This document shows, piece by piece, positions 53,074-62,801 of a stretch of 64,000 nucleotides of DNA. This DNA is from CAVPHV01 sp963704825 (GTDB lineage Bacteria > Actinomycetota > Acidimicrobiia > Spongiisociales > UBA5794). The position numbers were made by a program, and so were the translations under genes. The number at the start of each line of letters is the position of its first letter. Within the stretch, counting starts at the first letter, position 1. The DNA lies in assembly GCA_963704825.1 (NCBI GenBank), contig CAVPHV010000014.1, positions 186,001 through 250,000 on the forward strand, given 5' to 3'. The notes below the pieces were generated by a model that saw nothing but the letters and a program-made list of their open reading frames with translations, made no database searches and was not told where the DNA came from.

Positions 53074-53093
53074 GCCGCGCAGGATAGCCCCTG

Positions 53094-53513
53094 TCAACCC
53101 GGTGTCTGGTTGATCATGTGGATGGCCATTTGGCGGAAGCGGATGTCGAGGTAGTCGCGCAATGGGCCGGTCACTTCGGTGACATCCATGGCGGCTCCCA
53201 TGCAGCGCAGCCACTCCTCGGCCTCGGTGGCGCCGATGGCGAAACGCATGTGGCGGAGCCGCATCTTGGGGTGGCCACGTCGCTCGATGTAGAGCTGTGG
53301 TCCTCCGAGCCAGCCACTGAGGAACTCAAAGAGCTTCTGACGCGAGCCGCTGTCATCGCGGGGCAACATGGCCCTCAGCTGGGGCGACTCGCCGTCGATC
53401 CGATCGTAGAACGTCTCGACCAACTGCCGCACGGCGGCCTCCCCGCCGATCTCCACATACGGAGTGTCGGCGGCGCCCCAGGGCCTTCCGTCGGTTGGTC
53501 GCATCGGTTGCAT
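53094..53513 (-). CDS. Group II truncated haemoglobin
   Basis: A 139-residue globin of the trHbO type. It has the start YVEIGGEAAVRQLVETFYDRI, the proximal block RGHPKMRLRHMRFAIG with His88, and Trp101 (EEWLRCM), the TrpG8 of the group. It binds haem and oxygen or nitric oxide. Its position directly before purC, on the same strand, may mean co-transcription, though the functional link is not obvious. Confidence 0.88.
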   Translation of the reverse strand: MQPMRPTDGRPWGAADTPYVEIGGEAAVRQLVETFYDRIDGESPQLRAMLPRDDSGSRQKLFEFLSGWLGGPQLYIERRGHPKMRLRHMRFAIGATEAEEWLRCMGAAMDVTEVTGPLRDYLDIRFRQMAIHMINQTPG

Positions 53514-53649
53514 GCCAGAACCCTATCGCCCCGACGGACCCCTACCCGCAAACCGCCGCTCGCGGTACATTGATGTCGCCAGGGGGGATTCAAGCTCTGG
53601 TGCCTTTTCGCCGATTCGAAACCGGTAGCGAGTTCACGATGGAGCACCA

Positions 53650-55371
53650 ATGAACGACAACGTACCTGAGGATCGAGTTCGGCCGTTGCCGCCGGACCCC
53701 GAGGACCCGGCGGGCCACGTCGTCCCGGTCCACCCCATGACAGCGTCGAAGGGGCCGAAGCGCGCTTGGATCGCCGGCGGAGTGATCCTCGCCCTCGTAA
53801 TCGTGGTCGCCATCGCGTCGGTCGCCATGTACCGCAACATCGTCGGCGACCCCTTCGCATCGACCCGGGCGATCCCGCGTGGGGCCCAGGTCGTCGTGAC
53901 GTTTGATCTGCTCCAGGTGCGCGACACCAGCGAGATTCAAGCCCTGGTCGACGCCTTTACCGAACCGCTGGCCGGAACCGGCGGGGTCGATGCCGGGTTC
54001 GACATCGTCGAAGAGATCGACAGCGCCTGGGAAGAGGAACTCGGCATCACGCTCACCGATGACGTCGTGCCCTGGCTGGGCCGCTCCGCATCCGTTGCCG
54101 TCTGGCCCGATGGGAGCAGTTTCGTCGAGACCGAGGATGTCCAGGTGCTCATCAGCGTCGCCGTGCGAGACGCCGGCGGAGCGGAGGCCTTCGTCAACAA
54201 GGTCTTCGCCGCGGCGGTCGAGCAAGAGGGCGGCACCCTCGAGACAGGCAGCATCGACGGCCGCCCGACCTGGTCGTACACGCCCGACGACGAGTGGTCT
54301 GATCCGATCCACGTCATGTTGGACGAGGATCTCCTGCTGGCGGCGCCGGAAGAGAAGACGCTGCGTTCCGCGTTGAGCGCATCCGAATCGGGTGGACTTG
54401 GCGCCGACGAGGCCTTCCGCAACGCCATCGATCGGCTCCCGACCGATCGGGCCGTGGCTCTCTACATGTCGGCCGACGTGATCCGCGACGTCTACCGCGA
54501 CCCGGCGTTCGCCGAGTTCGGAGTTACCGATGATGCTGTGGACATGCTCGAGGGCTGGGAAGCCATGGCCGCCTCCATGACACTGGCCGATGAGGGCATA
54601 CGGTTCGACATGGTTCAAACCCTCGAAGCCGGAGTAGGTGTCGATGAGGTGTGGACGGGAATGGCCGATGGTGATTTGCGGTTCCGCGACCGCCTGCCCG
54701 CCGAAACCTACGGGTTCTACGCCCTCCCGATCCCCGACGACTACGCCGCAACCCAAATGGCCCTGATGGAGGAATTGGACCCGGCTGCTTTCGAAGAGAT
54801 TCGGTCGCTTGGGCTCGACTTCCTCGGTGTCGACGTACTCGAAGAGGTGCTGCCCAACCTTGGCCGAGAAATGGTGTTCGCCGCGATTGAATCCTCCGAA
54901 GGTCTGCTGGCGGCGGAGACCGGTTTCCCCCTGGGCCTCGCTCTCGCCCTCGGCGTGCTGGACCCGGCGCCGGTACGCGACGCCGTCACCGCCCTCGAAG
55001 ACTTGGCGGTGAGCGAGGGAGTCCCGTTGGTGGTCGAGGATGGTGTCGGTGTGATCGCCGAAGGCGGCGAGACCGCAGTGGCCTACACGGTGACCGATGA
55101 CGGCCTCGTCGTTGCCTCGAGCGTTGGGCTGCTCACCCAGGTGGCGAACGGTTCGGGCGGGATGACGAACTCGCCGCTGTATCAGGAGTTGGACGACGCC
55201 ATTCCCGGCGACGGGTTGCTCCTCTATGTCGATACTCACCGCATCTACGACCAGATCGAGTGGTCGGTCGGCTGGCGTGCGGTGGCCGACCCGGTCCGCG
55301 GCATGGGAGCCTCGGTGGCGGCTTCCGACGACGGTGTGACTGGTACCTTCCTGGTCTTGATCGACTACTGA
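53650..55371 (+). CDS. DUF3352-like membrane-anchored protein
   Basis: A 573-residue protein with a short Pro-rich cytoplasmic N-terminus, one membrane helix at about 38-60 (RAWIAGGVILALVIVVAIAS) and a large extracytoplasmic domain. The pattern DPFASTRAIPRGAQVVVTFD, with repeated acidic and hydrophobic segments, resembles DUF3352, known from cyanobacteria and actinobacteria without assigned function. ATG follows GGAGCACC. Ten bases separate the stop from the next lipoprotein gene, so they probably form one operon. Confidence 0.72.
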   Translation: MNDNVPEDRVRPLPPDPEDPAGHVVPVHPMTASKGPKRAWIAGGVILALVIVVAIASVAMYRNIVGDPFASTRAIPRGAQVVVTFDLLQVRDTSEIQALVDAFTEPLAGTGGVDAGFDIVEEIDSAWEEELGITLTDDVVPWLGRSASVAVWPDGSSFVETEDVQVLISVAVRDAGGAEAFVNKVFAAAVEQEGGTLETGSIDGRPTWSYTPDDEWSDPIHVMLDEDLLLAAPEEKTLRSALSASESGGLGADEAFRNAIDRLPTDRAVALYMSADVIRDVYRDPAFAEFGVTDDAVDMLEGWEAMAASMTLADEGIRFDMVQTLEAGVGVDEVWTGMADGDLRFRDRLPAETYGFYALPIPDDYAATQMALMEELDPAAFEEIRSLGLDFLGVDVLEEVLPNLGREMVFAAIESSEGLLAAETGFPLGLALALGVLDPAPVRDAVTALEDLAVSEGVPLVVEDGVGVIAEGGETAVAYTVTDDGLVVASSVGLLTQVANGSGGMTNSPLYQELDDAIPGDGLLLYVDTHRIYDQIEWSVGWRAVADPVRGMGASVAASDDGVTGTFLVLIDY

Positions 55372-55390
55372 ACGAGTCCAGGTGGTGAAG

Positions 55391-56473
55391 ATGCCGGAGG
55401 GAGCCAAGGTCGCGATCCCGGCGATCGCGGCGATGGCGATGTTGCTCCTCGTCGGGGCGTGCTCATCGTCCGACGAACCGGCCGTCGGGACCGCCGCGCC
55501 CACCACCACGAGCGACGGCGACGAGGGCACCGAGCCCATCACGACCACGCTGTTCACGCTGCCACCCCCGGGGGATTTCATCTTCGGTACCCGGAACTTG
55601 AAGGCAAGCCAGAAGCCGCCCGCGTTGGCGGGTTCGGCCACCTTCGCCGCCGGTGAAGGGTCCGACCTCGTTGCCACGGTTGGGGATTGGAGCGAGCAGA
55701 TCTGGGTCGATGTTCCGGCGGGGATCGGGTACACGTTCAACCCGATTCCGCGTGGAATCCTGGCGATTCCCGAGGTCGACACGGGAGCCTTCCACGCCGG
55801 CCGCTTCCAGGCCCCCATCACATCGGGCAGCGGGCTGGATGGCCCCGGAATGCTGATCGCTTTCGATCTCGGCGGATCGTCCGCGCCGATTGGGTCGGTT
55901 GCGGACCCCGAGGGATGCACCGCCGCCGGGGTTGAGCCGGCGGCACATGCCGGCCTCGTTGGCGAGTCCCGTTCCTTCACCTGCGACGGTGGGACACTCG
56001 AGATCGGGTATCTGGTGTCGAGCGAGCCCGCCGGCGTGGTGCGATTCACCGTTGCCGGCACCACCGATGCCCCCGCAGATGATCTGGTGCCGATCCTCGA
56101 TACCATCCGCTTTGGCGCAGAAGATGGCGCTATTGCCGTGCGGCTCTCCAGCCCGGAGTTCACGGTGGCCGGCCCATCGGAAGATGAGGTCGACGGTCGG
56201 TACCCCGTCGACCTTCATGGTGGGGTGCTTGGGGACCAGTGGCGTTTTGCGCTGGGTGATGCCAACACCGGCCTCGTCGAGATCCGCAACTACGAAGATC
56301 ACAGCTACCGGATAGTCGTCGGAGGCCAGGAGCCGTTTCGGCTGAACGCCCGCAAGGCGGTGACGCTCGACATGCGCCTGCTCGGCGCCGGCGTCGTTCC
56401 GATCATGGCGGTCCCCGACTATGGCTTCGCGCGCCTCGTGACGTACGTCGACCTCAAAGGCCTCAACGGCTGA
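55391..56473 (+). CDS. Uncharacterised lipoprotein
   Basis: A 360-residue lipoprotein with lipobox VGAC (Cys24) and a Thr-rich linker (TTTSDGDEGTEPITTTLF). It is beta-rich in the mature part, with strands such as GYTFNPIPRGILAIPEVDTG and PVDLHGGVLGDQWRFALGD and only two later cysteines. The ATG at 55391 has AGGTGG ahead; a GTG nine bases upstream is possible. No family recognised. It follows the DUF3352-like gene and may act with it on the outer face of the membrane. Confidence 0.66.
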   Translation: MPEGAKVAIPAIAAMAMLLLVGACSSSDEPAVGTAAPTTTSDGDEGTEPITTTLFTLPPPGDFIFGTRNLKASQKPPALAGSATFAAGEGSDLVATVGDWSEQIWVDVPAGIGYTFNPIPRGILAIPEVDTGAFHAGRFQAPITSGSGLDGPGMLIAFDLGGSSAPIGSVADPEGCTAAGVEPAAHAGLVGESRSFTCDGGTLEIGYLVSSEPAGVVRFTVAGTTDAPADDLVPILDTIRFGAEDGAIAVRLSSPEFTVAGPSEDEVDGRYPVDLHGGVLGDQWRFALGDANTGLVEIRNYEDHSYRIVVGGQEPFRLNARKAVTLDMRLLGAGVVPIMAVPDYGFARLVTYVDLKGLNG

Positions 56474-56511
56474 AGCCTCGCGGTGACGTAGCGGCCTAAC
56501 GTGGGGTTACT

Positions 56512-57522
56512 GTGTTGCGCGAACTCGTGGCGGACACGCCCCGCTATCGGCTTGCCCACCTGCCGACCCCGCTCGAGCCCATGGGGCGGTTGACCGAGCA
56601 TCTCGGCGGGCCCCGGCTCTGGGTGAAACGCGATGACCTCACCGGGTTGGGCCTTGGCGGGAACAAGGTGCGCAAGCTCGAGTTCGTGTTGCCCGATGCC
56701 ATCGCCCAAGACGCCGACATGCTCGTCACCGCCGGTGTCGCCCAGTCCAACAGTGTCCGCCAGATCGCAGCCGGCGCGGCCAAAGCCGGGCTCGACTGTC
56801 ACGTGATCGAGTTCACCGAACGGCCCGGCGTTGTCGAATCGGCCGGTCCTCCGACGGGCAACGCCATGTTGATCCGCTTGTTTGGGGCGACTGTCGAACC
56901 GGTCGGATGGACCGGCGACCGCAACGGCGCCATCGAGTCCGCCGCCGCTCTGACCGAGGCGGGGCGGCGTCCCTATGTGGTGCCCTACGGCGTCTCCAAC
57001 CACCTCGGCGCCGTCGGCTATGTCGCCGCCGCCCACGAGATCGAAGACCAAGCCGCCGCCCTGGGCGTCGAGTTCACCGCCGTAGTACATGCGTCCGGAT
57101 CAGGTGGCACCCAGGCCGGGCTGGCCGTTGGCTTGGCCGGATCACCGCTGCGGGTCGTCGGGATCGATGCCGACGCCGAACCGGAACGAGTACGGTCCGA
57201 CGTGACCAGGATCGCAACGGGCCTGGCGGATGCGTGGGGCGTCGATGCTGGAGCCGTTGCCGATGTCGTCGAGGTCGCTGGTGGGTTTGCCGGCGACACG
57301 TACGCGTCGGCAACCGAGGGAGCCCTGGCCGCTGTCGACCTTGGAGCGCGGCTCGAGGGACTCGTGCTCGACCTCGTGTATTCGGGCAAGGGACTGGCGG
57401 GGCTGATCGGCATGATCCGAGCCGGCCGCTTCAATCCCACCGATGACGTGCTCTTCATCCACACCGGCGGCGCCCCAGGCCTGCTCGCCATGCCCGACGT
57501 TCTCGGACAACTACCGCGCTAG
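56512..57522 (+). CDS. PLP-dependent D-cysteine desulfhydrase/ACC-deaminase-family enzyme
   Basis: A 336-residue type II PLP enzyme. The PLP Lys52 is in GLGGNKVRKLE. The phosphate-binding SGSGGTQAGLAVGL and HASG block follow, and Gln/Ser residues after AQSN match D-cysteine desulfhydrase (DcyD) relatives. It may release H2S, pyruvate and ammonia from D-cysteine or act on a related amino acid. GTG is the start. It is the last plus-strand gene before purB and converges on it across about 280 bp. Confidence 0.82.
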   Translation: MLRELVADTPRYRLAHLPTPLEPMGRLTEHLGGPRLWVKRDDLTGLGLGGNKVRKLEFVLPDAIAQDADMLVTAGVAQSNSVRQIAAGAAKAGLDCHVIEFTERPGVVESAGPPTGNAMLIRLFGATVEPVGWTGDRNGAIESAAALTEAGRRPYVVPYGVSNHLGAVGYVAAAHEIEDQAAALGVEFTAVVHASGSGGTQAGLAVGLAGSPLRVVGIDADAEPERVRSDVTRIATGLADAWGVDAGAVADVVEVAGGFAGDTYASATEGALAAVDLGARLEGLVLDLVYSGKGLAGLIGMIRAGRFNPTDDVLFIHTGGAPGLLAMPDVLGQLPR

Positions 57523-57699
57523 GAGGCCCTCCACGGTTGCGTCCACAGGTTGGAGGCGGCGCAGTCTGACGTGCGGAGGTGGCAGGGGTTCGCGGTGCAC
57601 GATCAGAGCTGCGCTCAGCACGAGGCCCTAGGCGAGCGCGTTTCGCGGGAGCTGCCCGCTCCGACCTCGCTTCGCTCGGCCACCTCCCCCGATTTCGTC

Positions 57700-57744
57700 G
57701 AGGGAGGGCACCTAGCGCGAGCCGCGTTTCTTGCGCCCTCCCTC
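57700..57744. terminator. Inverted repeat between convergent dcyD-like gene and purB
   Basis: GAGGGAGGGC (57700-57709) pairs perfectly with GCCCTCCCTC (57735-57744) around a 25-base loop. It lies in the 279-bp gap between two gene ends and could stop transcription from both sides. No long T-run. Other GC-rich inverted stretches nearby make the region strongly folded. Confidence 0.5.
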
Positions 57745-57801
57745 GGCTTGCCGGCCGAGGTGTCTTGCGGACGTAGACCGAAGACGGAGGGGGCGCTTGC
57801 G

Positions 57802-59103
57802 TCAGGTGAGGGTGCAGGATTGGAGGCGGTCGAAGACTACGGCGCTGTTGCGGAGGAAACGTTCCGGGCTGAAGCAGTCGGCGAGGACATCTGCTTCGAG
57901 GGTGACGGCCCCGTCGGCGGCGAGCAGGTCGTGGAGTCGATCGCCATCGTCCCATGCAGCCATGGCGTTGCGCTGGACGATGCGGTAGGCGTCGTCGCGC
58001 GACATGCCCTGCTCCTCGATGAGCGCCAGCAGCACCGCCTGCGAGTAGACCAGGCCTCGGGTCGACACCAGGTTGGCCAGCATCCGTTGCTCATCGACGA
58101 CGAGCTCGTCGACCAGCTTGGTCATGCGGACCAACGCATAGTCGAGGGCGATCGAGGCGTCGGGCAGCGCCACCCGTTCTGCCGATGAATGCGAGATGTC
58201 GCGTTCGTGCCACAACGCCACGTTCTCCAGGCCAACTGATGCGTAGCCGCGCAGCAGCCGGGAGAGGCCGGTGACGTTCTCGGACGCGATCGGATTGCGC
58301 TTGTGAGGCATCGCGGACGAGCCCTTCTGACCCTTGCCGAATGCTTCGCGGGCTTCGCCGACCTCACTGCGCTGCAGGTGCCGGATCTCGGTTGCAATGC
58401 GCTCGAGGGTTGCCCCGACCAGCGCCAGCGTCGAGAGGTACTCGGCATGGCGGTCCCGATGGGTGATCTGTGACGAAGCAGGCTCGATGCCGATGCCGAG
58501 CTTCTCGCACACGAACTCTTCAACGGCCGGCGGGGTGTGGGCGTAGGTGCCGACCGCACCGGAGATCTTGCCCACGGCAACCGCGTCGCGGGCGTGGCTC
58601 AGCCGCTCATGGTCGCGGGCCAGTTCAAACGCCCATGTGGCGAGCTTCAGCCCGAACGATGTTGGCTCCGCCCAGATGCCGTGGGTGCGGCCGATCATCA
58701 CGGTGTCGCGGTGCTCGACGGCTCGCCGCTTCACGACATGAAACAGGTCGGCGACCCTCCGGAGCAGCAGATCAGCGGCATCGCGCAGGATGACCCCCTG
58801 AGCGGTGTCGAGAACGTCGCTCGACGTCAGCCCGTAGTGGACCCACTCGCCGCCGTAGGCGACCGACCCGGCCAGCAGGTCGACGAAGGCTGCCACGTCG
58901 TGATTGGTGACCTTTTCGCGTTCTTTCCAGGCAGCGGGATCCACCGCGGGTGCAGCCCGCACAGTGGCGGCCGCCACCAGGGGAGCGACGCCGAGTTCGG
59001 CCCACGCCTCAACCACGAGGGTCTCGACCTCTTTCCACACGGCGAGCTTGTGCTCTTCGCTCCAGATCGCCGCCATCTCCGGCAGCGTGTAGCGGGGAAT
59101 CAT
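57802..59103 (-). CDS. purB: Adenylosuccinate lyase
   Basis: A 433-residue lyase of the fumarase/aspartase superfamily that removes fumarate from SAICAR and adenylosuccinate. It has the conserved HYGLTSSDVLDTAQ with catalytic His, GRTHGIWAEPTSFGLK, and the signature GSSAMPHKRNPIASE. The ATG overlaps the purE stop (ATGA). It is the last gene of the purA-D-E-B block. In this window the two blocks and their order cover PurA, B, C, D, E, L, Q and S; PurF, M, N, H and K are not here. Confidence 0.96.
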   Translation of the reverse strand: MIPRYTLPEMAAIWSEEHKLAVWKEVETLVVEAWAELGVAPLVAAATVRAAPAVDPAAWKEREKVTNHDVAAFVDLLAGSVAYGGEWVHYGLTSSDVLDTAQGVILRDAADLLLRRVADLFHVVKRRAVEHRDTVMIGRTHGIWAEPTSFGLKLATWAFELARDHERLSHARDAVAVGKISGAVGTYAHTPPAVEEFVCEKLGIGIEPASSQITHRDRHAEYLSTLALVGATLERIATEIRHLQRSEVGEAREAFGKGQKGSSAMPHKRNPIASENVTGLSRLLRGYASVGLENVALWHERDISHSSAERVALPDASIALDYALVRMTKLVDELVVDEQRMLANLVSTRGLVYSQAVLLALIEEQGMSRDDAYRIVQRNAMAAWDDGDRLHDLLAADGAVTLEADVLADCFSPERFLRNSAVVFDRLQSCTLT

Positions 59104-59546
59104 CCCTTCAGGCCTTCGCGGTAGACGTCGAGCTCGGCGGCCAGGCCGGTGTCGGTGGCAGCCAGGATGGCGACGGCGAGGTAGGCGGCATTGGCCGCAG
59201 AGTCGACCGCGACGGTTGCGACGGGAATCCCGGTCGGCATTTGGACCGTCGACAACAACGCATCGAGACCGCCCATGCCTCCGGCCGCGATCGGAACACC
59301 TATCACCGGAAGCGTCGAGTGCGCTGCGACCGCGCCGGCGAGGTGTGCCGCCTTGCCTGCACCACAGATGATGACCCCGTAGCCTGTGGCCCGAGCGGTC
59401 GAGGCAAACGCGGCGACCCGTTCCGGGGTGCGATGCGCCGACATGACGTGGACGTCATGGTCGACGCCGAACTCGGCCAGTACGTCGGCAGCCGCCTGCA
59501 TCTTCGGCATGTCCTTGTCGGATCCCATCAAGATGGCGACTTTCAT
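59100..59546 (-). CDS. purE: N5-carboxyaminoimidazole ribonucleotide mutase
   Basis: A 148-residue class I PurE that converts N5-CAIR to CAIR. It shows MGSDKDMPKM, the SAHRTPERV block, GAGKAAHLAGAVAAHS and PVIGVPI. No purK is adjacent in the window. The ATG follows AGGAGGAG within the end of purD, and its stop overlaps the purB start (ATGA). Confidence 0.95.
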   Translation of the reverse strand: MKVAILMGSDKDMPKMQAAADVLAEFGVDHDVHVMSAHRTPERVAAFASTARATGYGVIICGAGKAAHLAGAVAAHSTLPVIGVPIAAGGMGGLDALLSTVQMPTGIPVATVAVDSAANAAYLAVAILAATDTGLAAELDVYREGLKG

Positions 59547-59547
59547 C

Positions 59548-60813
59548 TCAGCTGGCTCCTCCTGCGATGTCGGTGCGGTAGTACTTGCCGTCGAAGGTGA
59601 TGGCCCCGGCGGCTTCATAGGCAGCGGCGCGGGCGGAGGCGATGTCGGGGCCGGTGCCGACGACGTTGAGGACGCGGCCACCGTCGCTGACCAGGCCGTC
59701 GGCGGTATGGCGGGTGCCGGCGTGGAACACATGGACGTCGTCACGCTCCTGCACCGGGTCGACTCCCGCGATGGCTGAGCCGCGCAGCGGGTTCTCGGGA
59801 TATCCCGTTGCGGCGAGCACCACATCAACCGCAGCGATGTCCTTGAAACTGAGCGTCCGATCGGGCAGTTCGCCCGCGGCGGCGGCAGCGAGCAGTTCGA
59901 GGAGGTCTTCGTCGAGGCGGGGCAGGATCACCTGGGTCTCAGGATCACCGAGCCGGCAGTTGAACTCGAGCACCTTGGGACCGTCCGACGTCAACATCAT
60001 CCCGGCAAACAAGAACCCGCGGTAGGAAACACCATCTTCCTGCAACGTTGCCAGTGTCGGCTCCAAGACCTCACGCAACACGAAGTCGACGAGGCCGGCC
60101 GGGAGGTCGGTCACCGGCGAGTAGCACCCCATCCCTCCGGTGTTGGGGCCGATGCTGCCGTCGAGGAGTCGCTTGTAGTCGCGGGCCGGCTCGAGGACCA
60201 GAGCCCGCTCCCCGTCACAGAGCGCCAGGACCGAAACCTCTTGCCCGTCCAGGTGCTCCTCAACCACAACCGTTGAGCCCGCTTCTCCGAAGTGACCCTC
60301 GAGGCAGAACCGCACCCATGCCTCGGCCGCGATGCGGTCTTCGGTGACGAGCACGCCTTTGCCTGCGGCCAGACCGTCCGCCTTGACGACGTATGGCCCG
60401 TCGATGGACTCCAGAAAGGCAACGGCCGGTTCCAAGGAGCGAAACGTGTGCACATCGCCGGTCGGCACCCCGGCGCGACGCATCACGTCTTTGGCGTACG
60501 CCTTCGAAGCCTCGAGTCGGGCTCCGGCTGCATGTGGCCCGTAGGCGGCGATCCCGGCGTCGACCAGGGCGTCGACGACGCCGGCGGCGAGGGGTGCCTC
60601 AGGGCCGATCACGACCAGGTCAACGGCATTGGCCACCGCCAGCCCGCGCACGGCCTGGGGATCGGTGATGTCGATGCCGGGCACCACGGCGCCGACTTCG
60701 GCAAGCCCGGGGTTGCCCGGGGTCGAAATCAACTCCGTCATCAACTCACTCTGTGCGAGCTTCCACCCGATGGCATGCTCGCGGCCGCCGCTGCCGAGCA
60801 GCAATACACGCAT
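59548..60813 (-). CDS. purD: Phosphoribosylamine--glycine ligase
   Basis: A 421-residue ATP-grasp enzyme that makes GAR. It has the opening LLLGSGGREHAIGWKLAQS, the ATP-binding KADGLAAGKGVLVTED, the block DYKRLLDGSIGPNTGGMGCY and FNCRLGDPETQ with Mg-binding Glu and Asn. The ATG is nine bases from the purA stop. Its stop lies one base before the purE start region, so purA-D-E-B are read as a single run. Confidence 0.95.
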   Translation of the reverse strand: MRVLLLGSGGREHAIGWKLAQSELMTELISTPGNPGLAEVGAVVPGIDITDPQAVRGLAVANAVDLVVIGPEAPLAAGVVDALVDAGIAAYGPHAAGARLEASKAYAKDVMRRAGVPTGDVHTFRSLEPAVAFLESIDGPYVVKADGLAAGKGVLVTEDRIAAEAWVRFCLEGHFGEAGSTVVVEEHLDGQEVSVLALCDGERALVLEPARDYKRLLDGSIGPNTGGMGCYSPVTDLPAGLVDFVLREVLEPTLATLQEDGVSYRGFLFAGMMLTSDGPKVLEFNCRLGDPETQVILPRLDEDLLELLAAAAAGELPDRTLSFKDIAAVDVVLAATGYPENPLRGSAIAGVDPVQERDDVHVFHAGTRHTADGLVSDGGRVLNVVGTGPDIASARAAAYEAAGAITFDGKYYRTDIAGGAS

Positions 60814-60821
60814 TGGCGCCC

Positions 60822-62096
60822 CTATCCCTTGTGTAGCGTTGCGGCCCGCGAAGGCCCGACCGAGACCATCGTCACCGGGATTCCGGCAACTTCCTCGACA
60901 TACTCGACGTACTGCTTGGCTGCCTTGGGCAGGTCCTCGTAGGCCGTGACCTTGGAGATGTCGGTGCCCCATCCAGGCAGTTCCTCGTAGACCGGTTGGC
61001 AGTTGTACAGCACCCGCTGCTGGCGGGGGAACTCGGTGTAGCGAGAGTCGAGCGAGTCGTATGCGACAGCAACCTTCAGGTTGTCGAAATGCGAGAGTAC
61101 ATCGAGCTTGGTCAGGGCGATCTCGGTCAAGCCGTTGACGCGCACCGCGTAACGCAGCGCCACCGTGTCGAGCCAGCCGCAGCGACGGCGACGCCCGGTG
61201 ACGGTGCCGAACTCGCCGCCGATCTCGACCATTCGCTCGCCCACCTCATTGTCGAGTTCGGTGGGGAAGGGGCCGCTGCCGACTCGCGAGATATACGCCT
61301 TGGCGACGCCGAGCACCTTGTCGATCGAACCGGGTCCAATCCCAACCCCGGTACAGGCACCGCCCGCGGTTGGGTTCGAGGAGGTGACGAACGGGTAGGT
61401 GCCGTGATCGATGTCGAGCAGTGTGCCCTGGGCTCCTTCGAAGATGACGTTCTTGCCGTCGCGGATCGTCTCCCAAACCAGGAGCGACGTGTCGGTGACG
61501 TGATCATGCAGTGCGTCGGCATACCCGAGGTACTCGTCGGCGATCGGTTCGGCGGTCATCTCGAGTTGGTTGTACACCTTCACCAACTGCTTGTTCTTCT
61601 CCTTCAATGCAGCGTCGAGCTTCTGGCGAAAGATCTTTGGGTCGAACAAGTCCTGCATCCGGATGCCGTCGCGGGAGAACTTGTCCATGTAGGCGGGGCC
61701 GATGCCACGTTTGGTGGTGCCGATCTGCTGGCGACCCAAGTAGCGCTCCCGCACTGCGTCGAGCTTGCGGTGATACGGCATGATCAGGTGGGCGTTTCCC
61801 GACACCCGTACCCGGGAGGGGTCGATGCCGCGGTCGGCGAGGGCTGCCATCTCGGCGAGAAGGACTGCCGGATCGACGACGCAGCCGTTGCCGATAACCG
61901 GGGTCACCTGGGGATACAGGACGCCACTCGGGATCAGGGTGAGGGCAAAACGTTCCTCGCCGACGACGATGGTGTGGCCGGCGTTGTTGCCGCCTTGATA
62001 TCGGATCACCATGTCGGCGGTCTCGGAGAGGATATCGGTGATCTTGCCTTTCCCCTCGTCGCCCCATTGAGCACCAACGAGAACGGTGGCGGGCAT
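60822..62096 (-). CDS. purA: Adenylosuccinate synthetase
   Basis: A 424-residue GTP-dependent enzyme joining IMP and aspartate. It has GAQWGDEGKGKITD, NAGHTIVVGEERFALTLIPSG and the GTP-binding GRRRRCGWLDTVALRYA and LTKLDVLSHFD. The ATG follows AAGGAGG. It is the first gene of the purA-D-E-B block and is divergent from the TetR gene. The shared 94-bp gap should hold both promoters. Confidence 0.96.
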   Translation of the reverse strand: MPATVLVGAQWGDEGKGKITDILSETADMVIRYQGGNNAGHTIVVGEERFALTLIPSGVLYPQVTPVIGNGCVVDPAVLLAEMAALADRGIDPSRVRVSGNAHLIMPYHRKLDAVRERYLGRQQIGTTKRGIGPAYMDKFSRDGIRMQDLFDPKIFRQKLDAALKEKNKQLVKVYNQLEMTAEPIADEYLGYADALHDHVTDTSLLVWETIRDGKNVIFEGAQGTLLDIDHGTYPFVTSSNPTAGGACTGVGIGPGSIDKVLGVAKAYISRVGSGPFPTELDNEVGERMVEIGGEFGTVTGRRRRCGWLDTVALRYAVRVNGLTEIALTKLDVLSHFDNLKVAVAYDSLDSRYTEFPRQQRVLYNCQPVYEELPGWGTDISKVTAYEDLPKAAKQYVEYVEEVAGIPVTMVSVGPSRAATLHKG

Positions 62097-62190
62097 GCCC
62101 CTCCTTCAAAGCGGTTGGTCGAGATTGTACCCGGGCAATCCCCCGCCGGGCCGACCTTCGGATACGATATGAGGGTAGGGGGAGGGTGAC

Positions 62191-62799
62191 ATGCCGCGGA
62201 TTCGCGCAGACAGCATCGAGCAACACAAGGCGGTGACTCGGGGGCTGATCGTTGACGCCGCGCTCGAGATGTTTGCCGGCGTTGGCTACGAGCGGACGAC
62301 TCTCGGTTTGATCGCCGATCAGGCGGGAATGCCGCGCTCGTCGATCTATGAGTACTTCCCGAACAAGGAAGCCATTCTTGGCGCCGTCATCGCGGACCGG
62401 GTGCCGCCGCTGTTCAACGAGTGGTCTGCGGGTATCCCGGAAGGCAACGCCCTCGAGCGCCTCGAGGGGTTGTTCCGTACGACCTTCCGAATGATGCTCG
62501 AGCACCCGCAGGTCGCCACACTCGTCGTCGGTCCCGGGCGACAAATGGCCGGCCCGGAAACCCAGATGGGCGAGATGGTCACCCTGGTCGAATTGGCACT
62601 GGCCGACATGTGCTCCGACGGCATCGCCGAGGGTTTGTTCCCCGCCGGAGACCCGCAGCATCTTGGCGCCGCGATCGGTGACCTGTTGATCGGCGGCGTC
62701 AACGAGATGCTGCAGAGCGCGGAACCGGCCGCAGTCCACGGCCCCGTGCTGGAGACCAGGCTGCGGATGCTGAGAGCTGGGATTCTCGGCCGCGATTGA
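62191..62799 (+). CDS. TetR-family transcriptional regulator
   Basis: A 202-residue regulator. The N-terminal helix-turn-helix (about 17-62) contains AALEMFAGVGYERTTLGLIADQAGMPRSSIYEYFPNKEAIL, whose recognition helix is typical of TetR. The rest is the helical ligand-binding domain. ATG follows GGGGGAGGGTGAC. It is divergent from purA, and two bases separate its stop from the convergent M20 gene's stop. The target is not known; purine control is only a guess from position. Confidence 0.88.
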   Translation: MPRIRADSIEQHKAVTRGLIVDAALEMFAGVGYERTTLGLIADQAGMPRSSIYEYFPNKEAILGAVIADRVPPLFNEWSAGIPEGNALERLEGLFRTTFRMMLEHPQVATLVVGPGRQMAGPETQMGEMVTLVELALADMCSDGIAEGLFPAGDPQHLGAAIGDLLIGGVNEMLQSAEPAAVHGPVLETRLRMLRAGILGRD

Positions 62800-62801
62800 G
62801 T

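Noticed and set aside
53590..56163. Minus-strand open frame of 857 residues opposite the DUF3352-like gene
   Set aside because: It covers two plus-strand genes that have signal/anchor segments and good ribosome sites; the antisense product is Gly/Arg/His-rich noise.
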